Assembly: GCA_019236735.1 (NCBI GenBank)
Contig: JAFAIM010000012.1
Coordinates: 85,761 to 149,760 of the forward strand
Direction of reading: 5' to 3'
DNA from: Burkholderiaceae bacterium
GTDB lineage: Bacteria > Pseudomonadota > Gammaproteobacteria > Burkholderiales > Burkholderiaceae_F
Length of the DNA: 64,000 nucleotides
Shown: positions 46,581 to 54,195 of the stretch, one piece after another
Numbering within the stretch: position 1 is the first letter of the stretch
Layout: every line of letters begins with the position of its first letter
The notes under the pieces: model-generated
What the model was told of the DNA's origin: nothing
Database searches by the model: none
The model's input: only the letters and a program-made list of their open reading frames with translations
Position numbers and translations under genes: made by a program

Positions 46581-47984
46581 ATGCCTCGCCGCCATTGCCC
46601 CATGCCACCGCCCTCACTGCTGCCGGCCGTGTCCGGAACTGCCCGGTTCGTTCATGCGACCGCGCTCGCGCTCGCGCTGGCTGCGGGTTTGGCGTCGGCA
46701 CAGTCGCCGACGAATCTGGACGCGTGCGGCGGCGCTTCTCCGACGGCGGATCAGCGCATCAACGCTTGCACCAAGGCGCTGGAGTCGAACAGCCTGCCGG
46801 CAGCAGAGAAGGCAAGCATCTACAACAATCTCGGAGTGGCTTGGAAATTCAAAGGTGATCTGGATCGGGCCATTACCAACTACGATCGCGCCATCGGGGC
46901 CGACCCAGGCCTGATCAACGCATACGTGAACCGCGGCGCCGCGCTCGGCGCGAAGGGCGACATGGACGCAGCGCTGCGCGACTTCGATCAGGCGCTGAAA
47001 CTGGATCCGCAAAGCGCGCAGGCTCGCGAGAACCGTGCGCTCGTTCGCCTGGGCCGGGGCAATGTGGACGGTGCGATCGAGGACCTGGATGAGGCGATCC
47101 GGCGGGATTCGAAGAATGTCCGCAACTACGTCGATCGTGCCAGCGCGTGGCAGGCCAAGGGCGACGTGGCCAAGGCGATCGCCGATCTGGATCAGGCGGC
47201 CCAATTGGCGCCGCAACGCGAGGATCTGCTGGTATTCCGCGGCGTGCTGTTCGACCGCCAGGGCGACTACACCCGTTCGATCGCCGACTACGACGAGGCG
47301 ATCCGCTTGAACAAGAACTTTGCCCCGGCCTACAACAACCGGTGCAACACCTGGCTGCTGAAGGAGGCGTACGACCAGGCCGTGGCCGACTGCACGCAGG
47401 CGCTGAAGCTCGATCCGAATCTGGCGCAAGCCCACTTCAACCGCGGCGTTCTGTGGGTTGTTGCGGAGGACTTCGCCAAGGCGCAACAGGAGTTCGACGA
47501 AGCGATCCGGCTCGCGCCGCAGCTCGCGCCTGCCTACAAGAGCCGTGCGGCGCTGTACTTCTACCGCGCACAGTACGATGAGGCGCAGGCCGACCTCGAG
47601 CACGCGGCGAAGCTGTTGGGCTCCGATCCATACGTGGCCATCTGGCGCTACCTGGCGCAGGCGCGTGGCGGCCACCCGGAGGACGCCGCAAAGGACCTGA
47701 CACACTTCGCGTCCGGTGCCAGCCATGAATGGCCAGCGCCGGTGATCGATCTGTATTTGGGCCGCGGCGACGCAGGAGCCGTTTTCAGCGCCGCGCAGCA
47801 GGGCGATGCGCGCGCGCAGGCCGACCATCAGTGCGAGGCGTCGTTTTACGTCGGCGAGTGGCACCTGCAGCACGGAGAGAAGGCGCGCGCGCTTCGCATG
47901 TTCGACGACGCGCGGCGCACTTGCCGCAGGAGTTTCAGCGAGTCGGGCGGAGCGCTCGCGGAGATCGGTCGCCTCGGCGGTTAG
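46581..47984 (+). CDS. Secreted TPR-repeat protein
   Basis: 467-residue protein with a signal peptide-like start (FVHATALALALAAGLASAQ) and roughly ten tetratricopeptide repeats (AITNYDRAIGADPGLINAY, ALRDFDQALKLDPQSAQAR, and so on, with the W/L..G-A-x-x-x-A-x-x-x-x-A-x-x-x-P pattern). Two ATGs, 46581 and 46602, are possible starts. TPR proteins scaffold protein complexes; partners unknown. Cys-rich near the start (DACGGASPTADQRINAC) suggests periplasmic disulfide. Confidence 0.88.
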   Translation: MPRRHCPMPPPSLLPAVSGTARFVHATALALALAAGLASAQSPTNLDACGGASPTADQRINACTKALESNSLPAAEKASIYNNLGVAWKFKGDLDRAITNYDRAIGADPGLINAYVNRGAALGAKGDMDAALRDFDQALKLDPQSAQARENRALVRLGRGNVDGAIEDLDEAIRRDSKNVRNYVDRASAWQAKGDVAKAIADLDQAAQLAPQREDLLVFRGVLFDRQGDYTRSIADYDEAIRLNKNFAPAYNNRCNTWLLKEAYDQAVADCTQALKLDPNLAQAHFNRGVLWVVAEDFAKAQQEFDEAIRLAPQLAPAYKSRAALYFYRAQYDEAQADLEHAAKLLGSDPYVAIWRYLAQARGGHPEDAAKDLTHFASGASHEWPAPVIDLYLGRGDAGAVFSAAQQGDARAQADHQCEASFYVGEWHLQHGEKARALRMFDDARRTCRRSFSESGGALAEIGRLGG

Positions 47985-48042
47985 TTGGTTACTCGACGCA
48001 GGTTCACCGGCGTGCACCGGCATGCAGCAACGTACACCGAAG

Positions 48043-49410
48043 TTACTGCACCGGCTGCGCAGCCGCCATGCCCGTGAGGCGTTCGCGAACAAAATCGATG
48101 TGCTGCCGCAAAACGTAGGCCTCATCGCCGAATCGTTTCGGCAGCTTCGATTTGATCACCGCTCCTTCGAGTTGGTCGATTTGCGCGAGCATCCTGCGCA
48201 CGTGCTCGGGACTCTGCGGGCGAAGGCTCTCGCGCTCGAGCTCCATCAACTGACCATAGTGGCGGAAGATGCGGGTGCGGATGCGCCAGGTGTACATCGT
48301 CGGCACCATCCGCAACGCCGGTATCAGCAAAACCACGGCTGGCACCACGAGCACGAGCAGACGGTCCGCCAGGTTCGCCAGCCAGAACGGCAGGTGCCGG
48401 TAGACGAAGCTTTTGCCCGCCTTGTAGTAGCGGGTCGCATCGTCGCTGATCGGAAAGTCGCGTTCCACTGGCGACGGAAACTCGCCAGCGCGCGCCAACA
48501 GCGAGCCGTGTCCGTGGACCTCCTGCGCCGCATCGATCAGCAGATCGGACAGCGCCGGGTGCAGGTCAGCGCGGGCTACCAGTTCGACCGTAGGCGCGAG
48601 TAGCGCGATCGGGCGAGCGGGGATGTCGACACCGAGGTCGAGCACACCCTCCGGCAGTGCGATCTTGTTCAGATAGCGGAAACGCTGCAGGTAGGCGTCG
48701 GCCTGGGCAAAATCGAACAAGCGCAGCCCGGCCGTGTGAAGCAGCTGGCGGATCTCGTCGGGCCGCGCCGAATCGCCTGAGAGGAAGGCAGCGTCGATGC
48801 GCCCCGCCAGGATCGACGGAGTCGCGTCGTCGCCGTTGATGCGCAGAAGCGCAGGGTCTTTCTCCGTCTCGAAGCCGTTCGCTTTTAACAGCGCCAGAGC
48901 CAGCGCCTCCGTGCCGCTGCCCTCGCGACCAATCGCGATCAGCTTGCCCTTCAATTGCGATAGCCGAGCGATCGGCTCCGGACTGCGGTACAGCACAAAC
49001 AGCGGCTGGTAGAACATGCTGCCGAGCGACACCAGATCCGCACCGTGCAGCTCCTCCGGCAAGCCTCCTTGCACGAAGCCGACGTCGACGTGCTGCTTCG
49101 GATCGGCCAGCCGCTTCAGGTTCTCGACCGATCCGCTCGAGGGCAGCATCTGCAGCGTGATGCCATCGCGCGCGAGGATCTTGGCATAGCGCTCCGCGTA
49201 GCGGCGAAATGAGCTTCCATCGGTGCCGGTCGTCATCACGATCGTGTGCGGCGGCGCCGGCCGGATGAAATGGCCGGCGATCGCAAACGCGCCTGCAACG
49301 ATCAGCGCGGTCGGCAAGGCGACCACCGCGAGGTCCCGCCAGGAAACGTTAATCAGCCGGGTGGGAAGGCGCAGGCGGCGCTTGGGCAGGTTGGTTGCCG
49401 GTTCGGACAT
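48043..49410 (-). CDS. TAXI-type TRAP solute-binding protein, membrane-anchored
   Basis: The 455-residue protein has an N-terminal membrane helix (about 28-49), a periplasmic TAXI domain (TIVMTTGTDGSSFRRYAERYA in two pieces, GSVENLKRLADPKQHVDVGFV, GREGSGTEALALALL, NGDDATPSILAGRIDAAFLSG), then a second membrane helix (about 345-368) and a cytoplasmic tail of about 85 residues. Most TAXI proteins are soluble periplasmic and pair with DctM/DctQ permeases, none of which is adjacent. The extra membrane helix and tail suggest a sensing or orphan role. Ligand not evident. Confidence 0.85.
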   Translation of the reverse strand: MSEPATNLPKRRLRLPTRLINVSWRDLAVVALPTALIVAGAFAIAGHFIRPAPPHTIVMTTGTDGSSFRRYAERYAKILARDGITLQMLPSSGSVENLKRLADPKQHVDVGFVQGGLPEELHGADLVSLGSMFYQPLFVLYRSPEPIARLSQLKGKLIAIGREGSGTEALALALLKANGFETEKDPALLRINGDDATPSILAGRIDAAFLSGDSARPDEIRQLLHTAGLRLFDFAQADAYLQRFRYLNKIALPEGVLDLGVDIPARPIALLAPTVELVARADLHPALSDLLIDAAQEVHGHGSLLARAGEFPSPVERDFPISDDATRYYKAGKSFVYRHLPFWLANLADRLLVLVVPAVVLLIPALRMVPTMYTWRIRTRIFRHYGQLMELERESLRPQSPEHVRRMLAQIDQLEGAVIKSKLPKRFGDEAYVLRQHIDFVRERLTGMAAAQPVQ

Positions 49411-49433
49411 ATCGTCGAGGATAATCCAGAGCG

Positions 49434-50534
49434 ATGGCGGAACGTATCCTTTTCAGCGCACGAGCCGGCTTTGAGTCGGCGCGCCAGCTTGCCGCGCATG
49501 CCGGTGGCGAGCGGGCGCAGCGCTTACATGGCCACAGCTTCGTGGCGACGGTGCGCGCCGAATTGGCACCTGGCTGGGCCGGCTTCGCCGGCGGCGAGGT
49601 CGACGCGCTGCGCAAACGGTTGCAGGACTCCGTGCGGCCGCTCGACTACCGGTTGCTGAACGAGATCCTCGAGGAGCCGCACGACTCCGGTCTGGCCGAC
49701 TGGATCGCTGCGCGCCTGGAGCTGCCGGGATGGGAACGGGTCGGTGTTCGCAGCGCCCCCGGAGCAGGCATCGATCTGGACCGCGAAGGACGCGCGCACC
49801 TATGGCGCCGCTACCGTTTCGAGGCGGCGCACCGCTTGCCGAATGTCAGAGCAGGCCACAAGTGCGGACGGATGCACGGACACGGTTTCGAGGTGGTTCT
49901 GCATGCGGCGCTCGGCCGCGACCGCGACCGTTCCGGCGCGCGAGAACTCGCGGAAGAACTCGATCGCGTTTGGGCACCGCTGCATGCGCAACTGCATCAG
50001 GCTTGCCTGAACGAAATTCCCGGCCTGGAGAATCCCACCAGCGAAATGATCGCGACGCTGGTGTGGCGGCGAGTCCAATCCTCGCTGCCGCAGCTCGCCT
50101 GGGTCACCGTGCATGAAACCGCCGACTGCGGTGCCCATTACAACGGGCAACGCCACGGCATCTGGACCGAAGTGACGCTGGACAGCGCGCTGCGACTGCG
50201 GCGCGCGCCGCCCGCGGATCCTCGCAGTCGGATGCATGGCCACACATACGGGCTGCGGCTGCACCTGAGCGCGCCGCTCGATCAGGTACTGGGTTGGACC
50301 GTCGACTTCGGCGACGTAAAGGAGATTTTCGGGCCAGTGTTCCTAGCGCTGGATCACCACCCGCTCGATGAGCTGCCCGGAATCGACGATGCGGACGCGG
50401 AAAGCGTCGCGCGCTGGGTGCGCGCGCAGGCGGCAGAGCAACTGCCGCAACTGGACCGCATCGATCTGTACGAGACACCCGGCACCGGCGCGATCTTGTC
50501 GTGGGGCGGTCAGCCGCCCGCGTTCGTTGTTTGA
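49434..50534 (+). CDS. Three tandem 6-pyruvoyl-tetrahydropterin-synthase-like domains
   Basis: The 366-residue protein is built from three T-fold units of the PTPS/QueD type. Domain 1 (about 1-115) keeps LHGH (32-34) but lacks the first zinc His and the Cys. Domain 2 (about 125-232) keeps the first His in EAAHRL (His133), HKC (Cys144), MHGH (His148, His150), LNEIPGLENPTSE and HET (Glu218). Domain 3 (about 235-360) has MHGH but no first His, and keeps DFGDVK and LDHHPLDELPG and YET. Only domain 2 looks a complete active site. Folate/7-deazaguanine-type chemistry is inferred. Confidence 0.85.
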   Translation: MAERILFSARAGFESARQLAAHAGGERAQRLHGHSFVATVRAELAPGWAGFAGGEVDALRKRLQDSVRPLDYRLLNEILEEPHDSGLADWIAARLELPGWERVGVRSAPGAGIDLDREGRAHLWRRYRFEAAHRLPNVRAGHKCGRMHGHGFEVVLHAALGRDRDRSGARELAEELDRVWAPLHAQLHQACLNEIPGLENPTSEMIATLVWRRVQSSLPQLAWVTVHETADCGAHYNGQRHGIWTEVTLDSALRLRRAPPADPRSRMHGHTYGLRLHLSAPLDQVLGWTVDFGDVKEIFGPVFLALDHHPLDELPGIDDADAESVARWVRAQAAEQLPQLDRIDLYETPGTGAILSWGGQPPAFVV

Positions 50535-50586
50535 TCCGTCCGGGTGAGAAAATCCACAACTTGAACAAATTCCCTGCGAGGTTCCG

Positions 50587-50907
50587 ATGAAGGCACTGCC
50601 CTGGATCCTGTTTTGTGCACTGCTGTCCGGCTGCATCGTTGCCCCCGCCGAGCCGGACTATTACGGCAGCGAGATGGTCGCGACTGCGCCACCGGCGCCG
50701 ACTGCCGAGGTTATTGGCGTGGCCCCGGCTCCTGGTTATGTCTGGATCGAGGGCTACTGGGGTTGGACCGCCGGTCGGTACGCTTGGGTGCCAGGTCGGT
50801 GGGAAGCACCGCGCGCCGGTTACCACTGGGTTCCGCATCAGTGGGTGCACGAAGAGCGAGGCTGGCACCTGCATCAGGGGCACTGGGAACGTGAGCACCG
50901 CCGTTGA
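50587..50907 (+). CDS. Lipoprotein with YXWGXW-type repeats
   Basis: The 106-residue product has a lipoprotein signal (lipobox LLSGC, Cys at about residue 16) and the aromatic repeat pattern of YXWGXW proteins (GYVWIEGYWGWTAGRYAWVPGRW in two pieces, GYHWVPHQWVHEERG, GWHLHQGHWE). These are small surface lipoproteins common in Burkholderiales. Its end overlaps the sigma-factor gene by 17 bases, so the two are probably cotranscribed. A possible envelope-stress role is only an inference from its neighbour. Confidence 0.85.
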   Translation: MKALPWILFCALLSGCIVAPAEPDYYGSEMVATAPPAPTAEVIGVAPAPGYVWIEGYWGWTAGRYAWVPGRWEAPRAGYHWVPHQWVHEERGWHLHQGHWEREHRR

Positions 50908-52129
50908 CGTCGTCGAAAGCGTCTATCGCTCCGAATCGCGTCGAGTCCTGGCGACACTGATCCGCCTGTTGGGCGATTTCGACACGGCCGAGGAGGCGCT
51001 ACACGACGCGTTTGCTGCGGCGGTCGAGCAATGGCCTCGCGACGGACTTCCCGACAACCCGCGCGCATGGCTGATCTCGGCCGGCCGGTTCAAAGCGATC
51101 GACCGGATCCGCCGCCGCGAAAAATTCGACGTTCCGTTGGAGGAAGTTGCTGAACTGGTCGAGGCGATTCCCGCGCCGGACGCTGCTCGCGAAAACGAGC
51201 ACCTCGAAGACGACCAGTTGCGACTGATCTTCACTTGCTGCCACCCGGCGCTTGCGTCGGATTCCCAGGTGGCGCTGACGTTGCGCGAAGTGTGCGGACT
51301 GACGACCGAAGAGATCGCACGCGCCTATCTGGCGACACCTGCGACGATCGCGCAACGGATCGTTCGGGCCAAGGCCAAGATCCGCGACGCGCGCATTCCG
51401 TACGAGGTGCCGGGACGCACCGAACTGGCCGAGCGCCTGGACGGCGTGCTGCGGGTGATCTATCTGGTGTTCAACGAGGGCTATCTGGCATCTTCGGGCG
51501 AGACTCTGGTCCGCGGCAGCTTGACGGGCGAGGCGATCCGCCTGGGGCGCCTGCTCGTGCAATTGCTGCCCGAACCGGAGGCCGCAGGATTGCTGGCGCT
51601 GATGCTGGTGCACGAATCGCGCAACGAAGCGCGTGCCTCGCCCTCCGGCGACATCGTGCTACTCGGCGATCAGGACCGGTCTCTGTGGAACCGCCGGCAG
51701 ATCGCCGAGGCGGTGGCATTGATCGAGCAAGCCATTGTCTCGCGCCGCTTCGGCGCTTACACGCTGCAGGCCGCGATCGCTGCAGTCCACGCCCAGGCCG
51801 CGACCGCGGAGGCGACGGATTGGGCGCAGATCGTCGAGCTGTACGACGCGCTGCTGCTCGCCGACCCATCACCCGTCATCAAGCTGAACCGTGCCGTCGC
51901 GCTGGCGATGCGCGATGGGCCCGCTGCCGGTCTGGCGCAGATCGACGCGATTTTGGAACGGGGCGAGCTTGCCGACTACCACCTGGCGCATTCGGCGCGG
52001 GCCGACCTCTGCCGCAGGCTGGGAGATCGGATTGGCGCGCGCAAGTCGTACGCCCGGGCGGTGGAGCTGGCGCAGCAGACCTCGGAACGCCGTTTCCTGG
52101 AGCGGCGCCTGTCCGAACTCGAGGAATAG
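50891..52129 (+). CDS. ECF sigma factor of the ECF42 type (C-terminal extension)
   Basis: Alternative RNA polymerase sigma factor. The 412-residue chain has sigma region 2 (LATLIRLLGDFDTAEEALHDAF, RAWLISAGRFKAIDRIRRR in pieces), a linker, region 4 (VALTLREVCGLTTEEIARAYL, then TIAQRIVRAKAKIRDARI) and a 200-residue C-terminal domain with GVLRVIYLVFNEGYLAS. The length, that domain and the adjacent DGPF/YCII genes fit the ECF42 group, which has no anti-sigma factor. The GTG at 50891 gives the family start. The candidate target promoter is at 52175-52201. Confidence 0.88.
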   Translation: MSTAVDVVESVYRSESRRVLATLIRLLGDFDTAEEALHDAFAAAVEQWPRDGLPDNPRAWLISAGRFKAIDRIRRREKFDVPLEEVAELVEAIPAPDAARENEHLEDDQLRLIFTCCHPALASDSQVALTLREVCGLTTEEIARAYLATPATIAQRIVRAKAKIRDARIPYEVPGRTELAERLDGVLRVIYLVFNEGYLASSGETLVRGSLTGEAIRLGRLLVQLLPEPEAAGLLALMLVHESRNEARASPSGDIVLLGDQDRSLWNRRQIAEAVALIEQAIVSRRFGAYTLQAAIAAVHAQAATAEATDWAQIVELYDALLLADPSPVIKLNRAVALAMRDGPAAGLAQIDAILERGELADYHLAHSARADLCRRLGDRIGARKSYARAVELAQQTSERRFLERRLSELEE

Positions 52130-52174
52130 TCCCGCGGGCACGGTAGGGTCGCCCGGGAAAAAAATTCCGGGGCC

Positions 52175-52201
52175 TGTCGATTCGGTGCCGCGCCGTTCGA
52201 C
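52175..52201 (+). promoter_or_regulatory. Candidate ECF42 promoter before the YCII gene
   Basis: TGTCGA (52175-52180), 17 bases, CGAC (52198-52201). The ECF42 recognition motif is reported as TGTCGA in -35 and CGA/TC in -10; both elements match. It lies 28 bases upstream of the first DGPF/YCII gene (start 52230), after the sigma gene. Spacing and elements are read by eye. Confidence 0.55.
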
Positions 52202-52229
52202 TAGGTTTTGAACCAATCAGGAAAGACCA

Positions 52230-52619
52230 ATGCGATACCTTTGCCTGATTTACTTGAACGAAGCCGAGTTGGCAGCGATGCCCGAGCCGCAGATGAGCGC
52301 GCTCAATGCGCGCCACCTGGCGTTCAATGAGGATCTGCTCAACAACGGCCACTTCATCGAAGCCGAGGCGCTGGAGGCGGCCGGTGCGGCCACTTGCATC
52401 CGCGCGCGGCAGGGCAGGACAGCTGTGACCGACGGGCCGTACGCCGAAACAAAGGAGCAGTTGGGCGGCTTCTACCTGATCGAGGCGCGCGATCTGAACG
52501 AGGCGATCCAAGTCGCTTCCCGGATCCCGAGCGCGCCGCTCGGCGCGATCGAAGTGCGCCCGTGCCGGGACCTGATCGTCGAGGGCGTCAGCCGAAAAGC
52601 TTCGCGAAAGACACGCTAA
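52230..52619 (+). CDS. YCII-related (DGPF-type) protein 1
   Basis: The 129-residue protein starts MRYLCLIYLNEAEL and has DGPYAETKEQLGGFYLIEA, the DGPF/YCII-related family motif with Tyr in place of Phe. YCII-like proteins are ferredoxin-like folds; function is not settled. It and the next gene lie directly downstream of the ECF42 sigma factor, the association known for that group. A TGTCGA...CGAC promoter candidate precedes it. The overlap-free gap to the next gene is 52 bases. Confidence 0.88.
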   Translation: MRYLCLIYLNEAELAAMPEPQMSALNARHLAFNEDLLNNGHFIEAEALEAAGAATCIRARQGRTAVTDGPYAETKEQLGGFYLIEARDLNEAIQVASRIPSAPLGAIEVRPCRDLIVEGVSRKASRKTR

Positions 52620-52671
52620 GGCGTCGCGCAAGACGTGCTGAAACAACACCGCAACCTGCAAGGAGATGTCG

Positions 52672-53043
52672 ATGCGATTTATCGTGATGGTACGAGCGAC
52701 CAAAACGTCGGAATCGGGCGCAATGCCCGATCCGAAGCTGATTGCCGAAATGGGACGGTTCAACGACGAGCTGATCAAGGCGGGCGTGATGCTGGCGGGC
52801 GAGGGTCTGCACCCAAGCTCGAAGGGGGCGCGGGTGCGCTTTTCGGCGAGCGATCGGCGAACGGTCGTCGATGGCCCTTTCCCGGAGACAAAGGAACTGA
52901 TCGCCGGTTTCTGGATGTGGAAGGTCGGGTCAAAAGAGGAGGCGCTGAAGTGGCTCGCGCGCTGCCCGCACCCTTTCCCCGGCCAGGAAGGGGAGATCGA
53001 GATCCGCCAAGTGTTCGAGGCGGAAGATTTCGAAACGAAATGA
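52672..53043 (+). CDS. YCII-related (DGPF) protein 2
   Basis: 123-residue product with MRFIVMVRATKTSESG, EGLHPSSKGARVRFSA, and VVDGPFPETKELIAGFW, the full DGPF signature. The start at 52672 was chosen because AAGGAG lies six bases before it; the ATG at 52666 is too close to that site. It is a paralogue of the preceding gene. Both are probably part of the ECF42-controlled operon with the next VOC gene. Confidence 0.9.
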   Translation: MRFIVMVRATKTSESGAMPDPKLIAEMGRFNDELIKAGVMLAGEGLHPSSKGARVRFSASDRRTVVDGPFPETKELIAGFWMWKVGSKEEALKWLARCPHPFPGQEGEIEIRQVFEAEDFETK

Positions 53044-53058
53044 CCGGGAGATGACGCC

Positions 53059-53478
53059 GTGCTGCTACAAACCTACCTGAACTTCGAAGGCCGTTGCGAG
53101 GAGGCGCTGGAGTTTTACAAGCGCGCGCTAGGGGCGGAGATCCAAATGCTGATGCGGCAGAAGGAAAGTCCCGAACCGCCGAGGGCCGGCACGCTTCCAC
53201 CGGGCAGCGGCAACAAGGTGATGCATTCGGCATTCCGCATCGGCCAGACCACGCTGATGGCGACCGACGGCTATTGCAGTGGCAAGACTTCGTTCCAGGG
53301 TTTCTCGCTGTCGCTGCAGCCGCGCGACGAAGCCGAGGCGAATCGCCTGTTCGCCGCACTGTCGGACGGCGGTAAGGTGACGATGCCGCTCGGCAAGACG
53401 TTCTTCGCGCCGTGCTTCGGAATGGTCACCGATCGCTTCGGTGTGTCATGGATGGTGGCTGTGATGCAACCGGTGTGA
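53059..53478 (+). CDS. VOC/PhnB-like protein
   Basis: The 139-residue protein has a vicinal-oxygen-chelate fold typical of PhnB-like proteins (LNFEGRCEEALEFYKRALGAE, then VMHSAFRIGQTTLMATDG, WMVAVM at the C-terminus). A GTG at 53059 is the start. It is 15 bases after DGPF protein 2, within the presumed ECF42 operon; PhnB-like proteins are frequent partners of ECF-DGPF clusters. Enzymatic function not assigned. Confidence 0.88.
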   Translation: MLLQTYLNFEGRCEEALEFYKRALGAEIQMLMRQKESPEPPRAGTLPPGSGNKVMHSAFRIGQTTLMATDGYCSGKTSFQGFSLSLQPRDEAEANRLFAALSDGGKVTMPLGKTFFAPCFGMVTDRFGVSWMVAVMQPV

Positions 53479-53497
53479 TGTTTTCGACAGACGGAGC

Positions 53498-53537
53498 TCC
53501 CCTCTCCCCCGCAGTGGGAGAAGGGTAGGGGTGAGGG
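53498..53537. repeat. Imperfect inverted CTCCC/GGGAG repeat
   Basis: CCCCTCTCCCCC and GTGGGAGAAGGGTAGGGG face each other around a short GCA loop. Located between the convergent VOC and HAD genes. It resembles the element at 43811-43841 and the intergenic CCCTCTCCC/GGGAGAGGG elements known in many proteobacteria. It could also help end transcription. Confidence 0.6.
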
Positions 53538-53540
53538 CCA

Positions 53541-54011
53541 CTACGCCCTGAGCGTTGCGATCAGCCTTTGCGGCTGCAACAGCAGATCGAGCGCATCGCC
53601 GATGTCCCGCGCAACGACGTCGGCCGCTCTCAGTGTCTGCGCGGCGGCACCTTCGGCCTGAACGACCGCGATGCCGAGCGCAGCTGCCTCGACCATCGAC
53701 GTGTCGTTGCGGCCGTTTCCAATGCATGCGGTGCTTTGCGCGCCGAGGCGCTGCACGTAGGCAAGCTTGGCGCTCGCCTGCTCCTGCGCGCTCAGGATCG
53801 ACAGCAGGCACGGCACTCCCGCAAGCTGTTCGCTCGCCCGTCCGAAGGTGTCGGCTGTCACGACATGGATTCGCATCGATTCCGACAGCCGCTGCAGGCG
53901 CTCGACCACGCCGGGCAGCAGCTCGCCGTCGCATGCGAGCGTGCCGTTGAAATCGAGAACGAGGTGCTCCAGGCGCAGACTCCCACCGCCGGGAATATCG
54001 ATGCGCATCAT
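53541..54011 (-). CDS. HAD-superfamily phosphatase, soluble P-type ATPase-like (COG4087 type)
   Basis: The 156-residue protein has HAD motif I as VLDFNGTLA (Asp nucleophile, Asn at the second Asp position), motif II in HVVTADT, a Lys in ASAKLAYVQ, and motif III GNGRNDTSMVEAA. This short form with DxNGT matches the COG4087 soluble P-type ATPase-like group, which lacks membrane domains. The start MMRIDIPGGGS at 54011 was preferred over the longer upstream frame. Convergent with the VOC gene. Confidence 0.8.
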   Translation of the reverse strand: MMRIDIPGGGSLRLEHLVLDFNGTLACDGELLPGVVERLQRLSESMRIHVVTADTFGRASEQLAGVPCLLSILSAQEQASAKLAYVQRLGAQSTACIGNGRNDTSMVEAAALGIAVVQAEGAAAQTLRAADVVARDIGDALDLLLQPQRLIATLRA

Positions 54012-54195
54012 TTGCGAGGACTGTAACCGATCTGCGGCATCGACAGCGCGAAGGGCGGATTGAACCAAAAGGGCTGCTCGCACCACTTACCGCGCGCAGG
54101 TAGATGCGGGTGCGCGACAGCGATCGCCGCGGTCGCGCTCGAACAGGGCCAAACGGCGCGCCTTGCAAGGCGCGCTCGCCAATGGAGAGTTCATT

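Noticed and set aside
52141..52170. CCCGGG-A-rich-TTCCGGGG inverted repeat after the sigma factor gene as a terminator
   Set aside because: Short stem around an A-run, no T-run on the plus strand; may be incidental.
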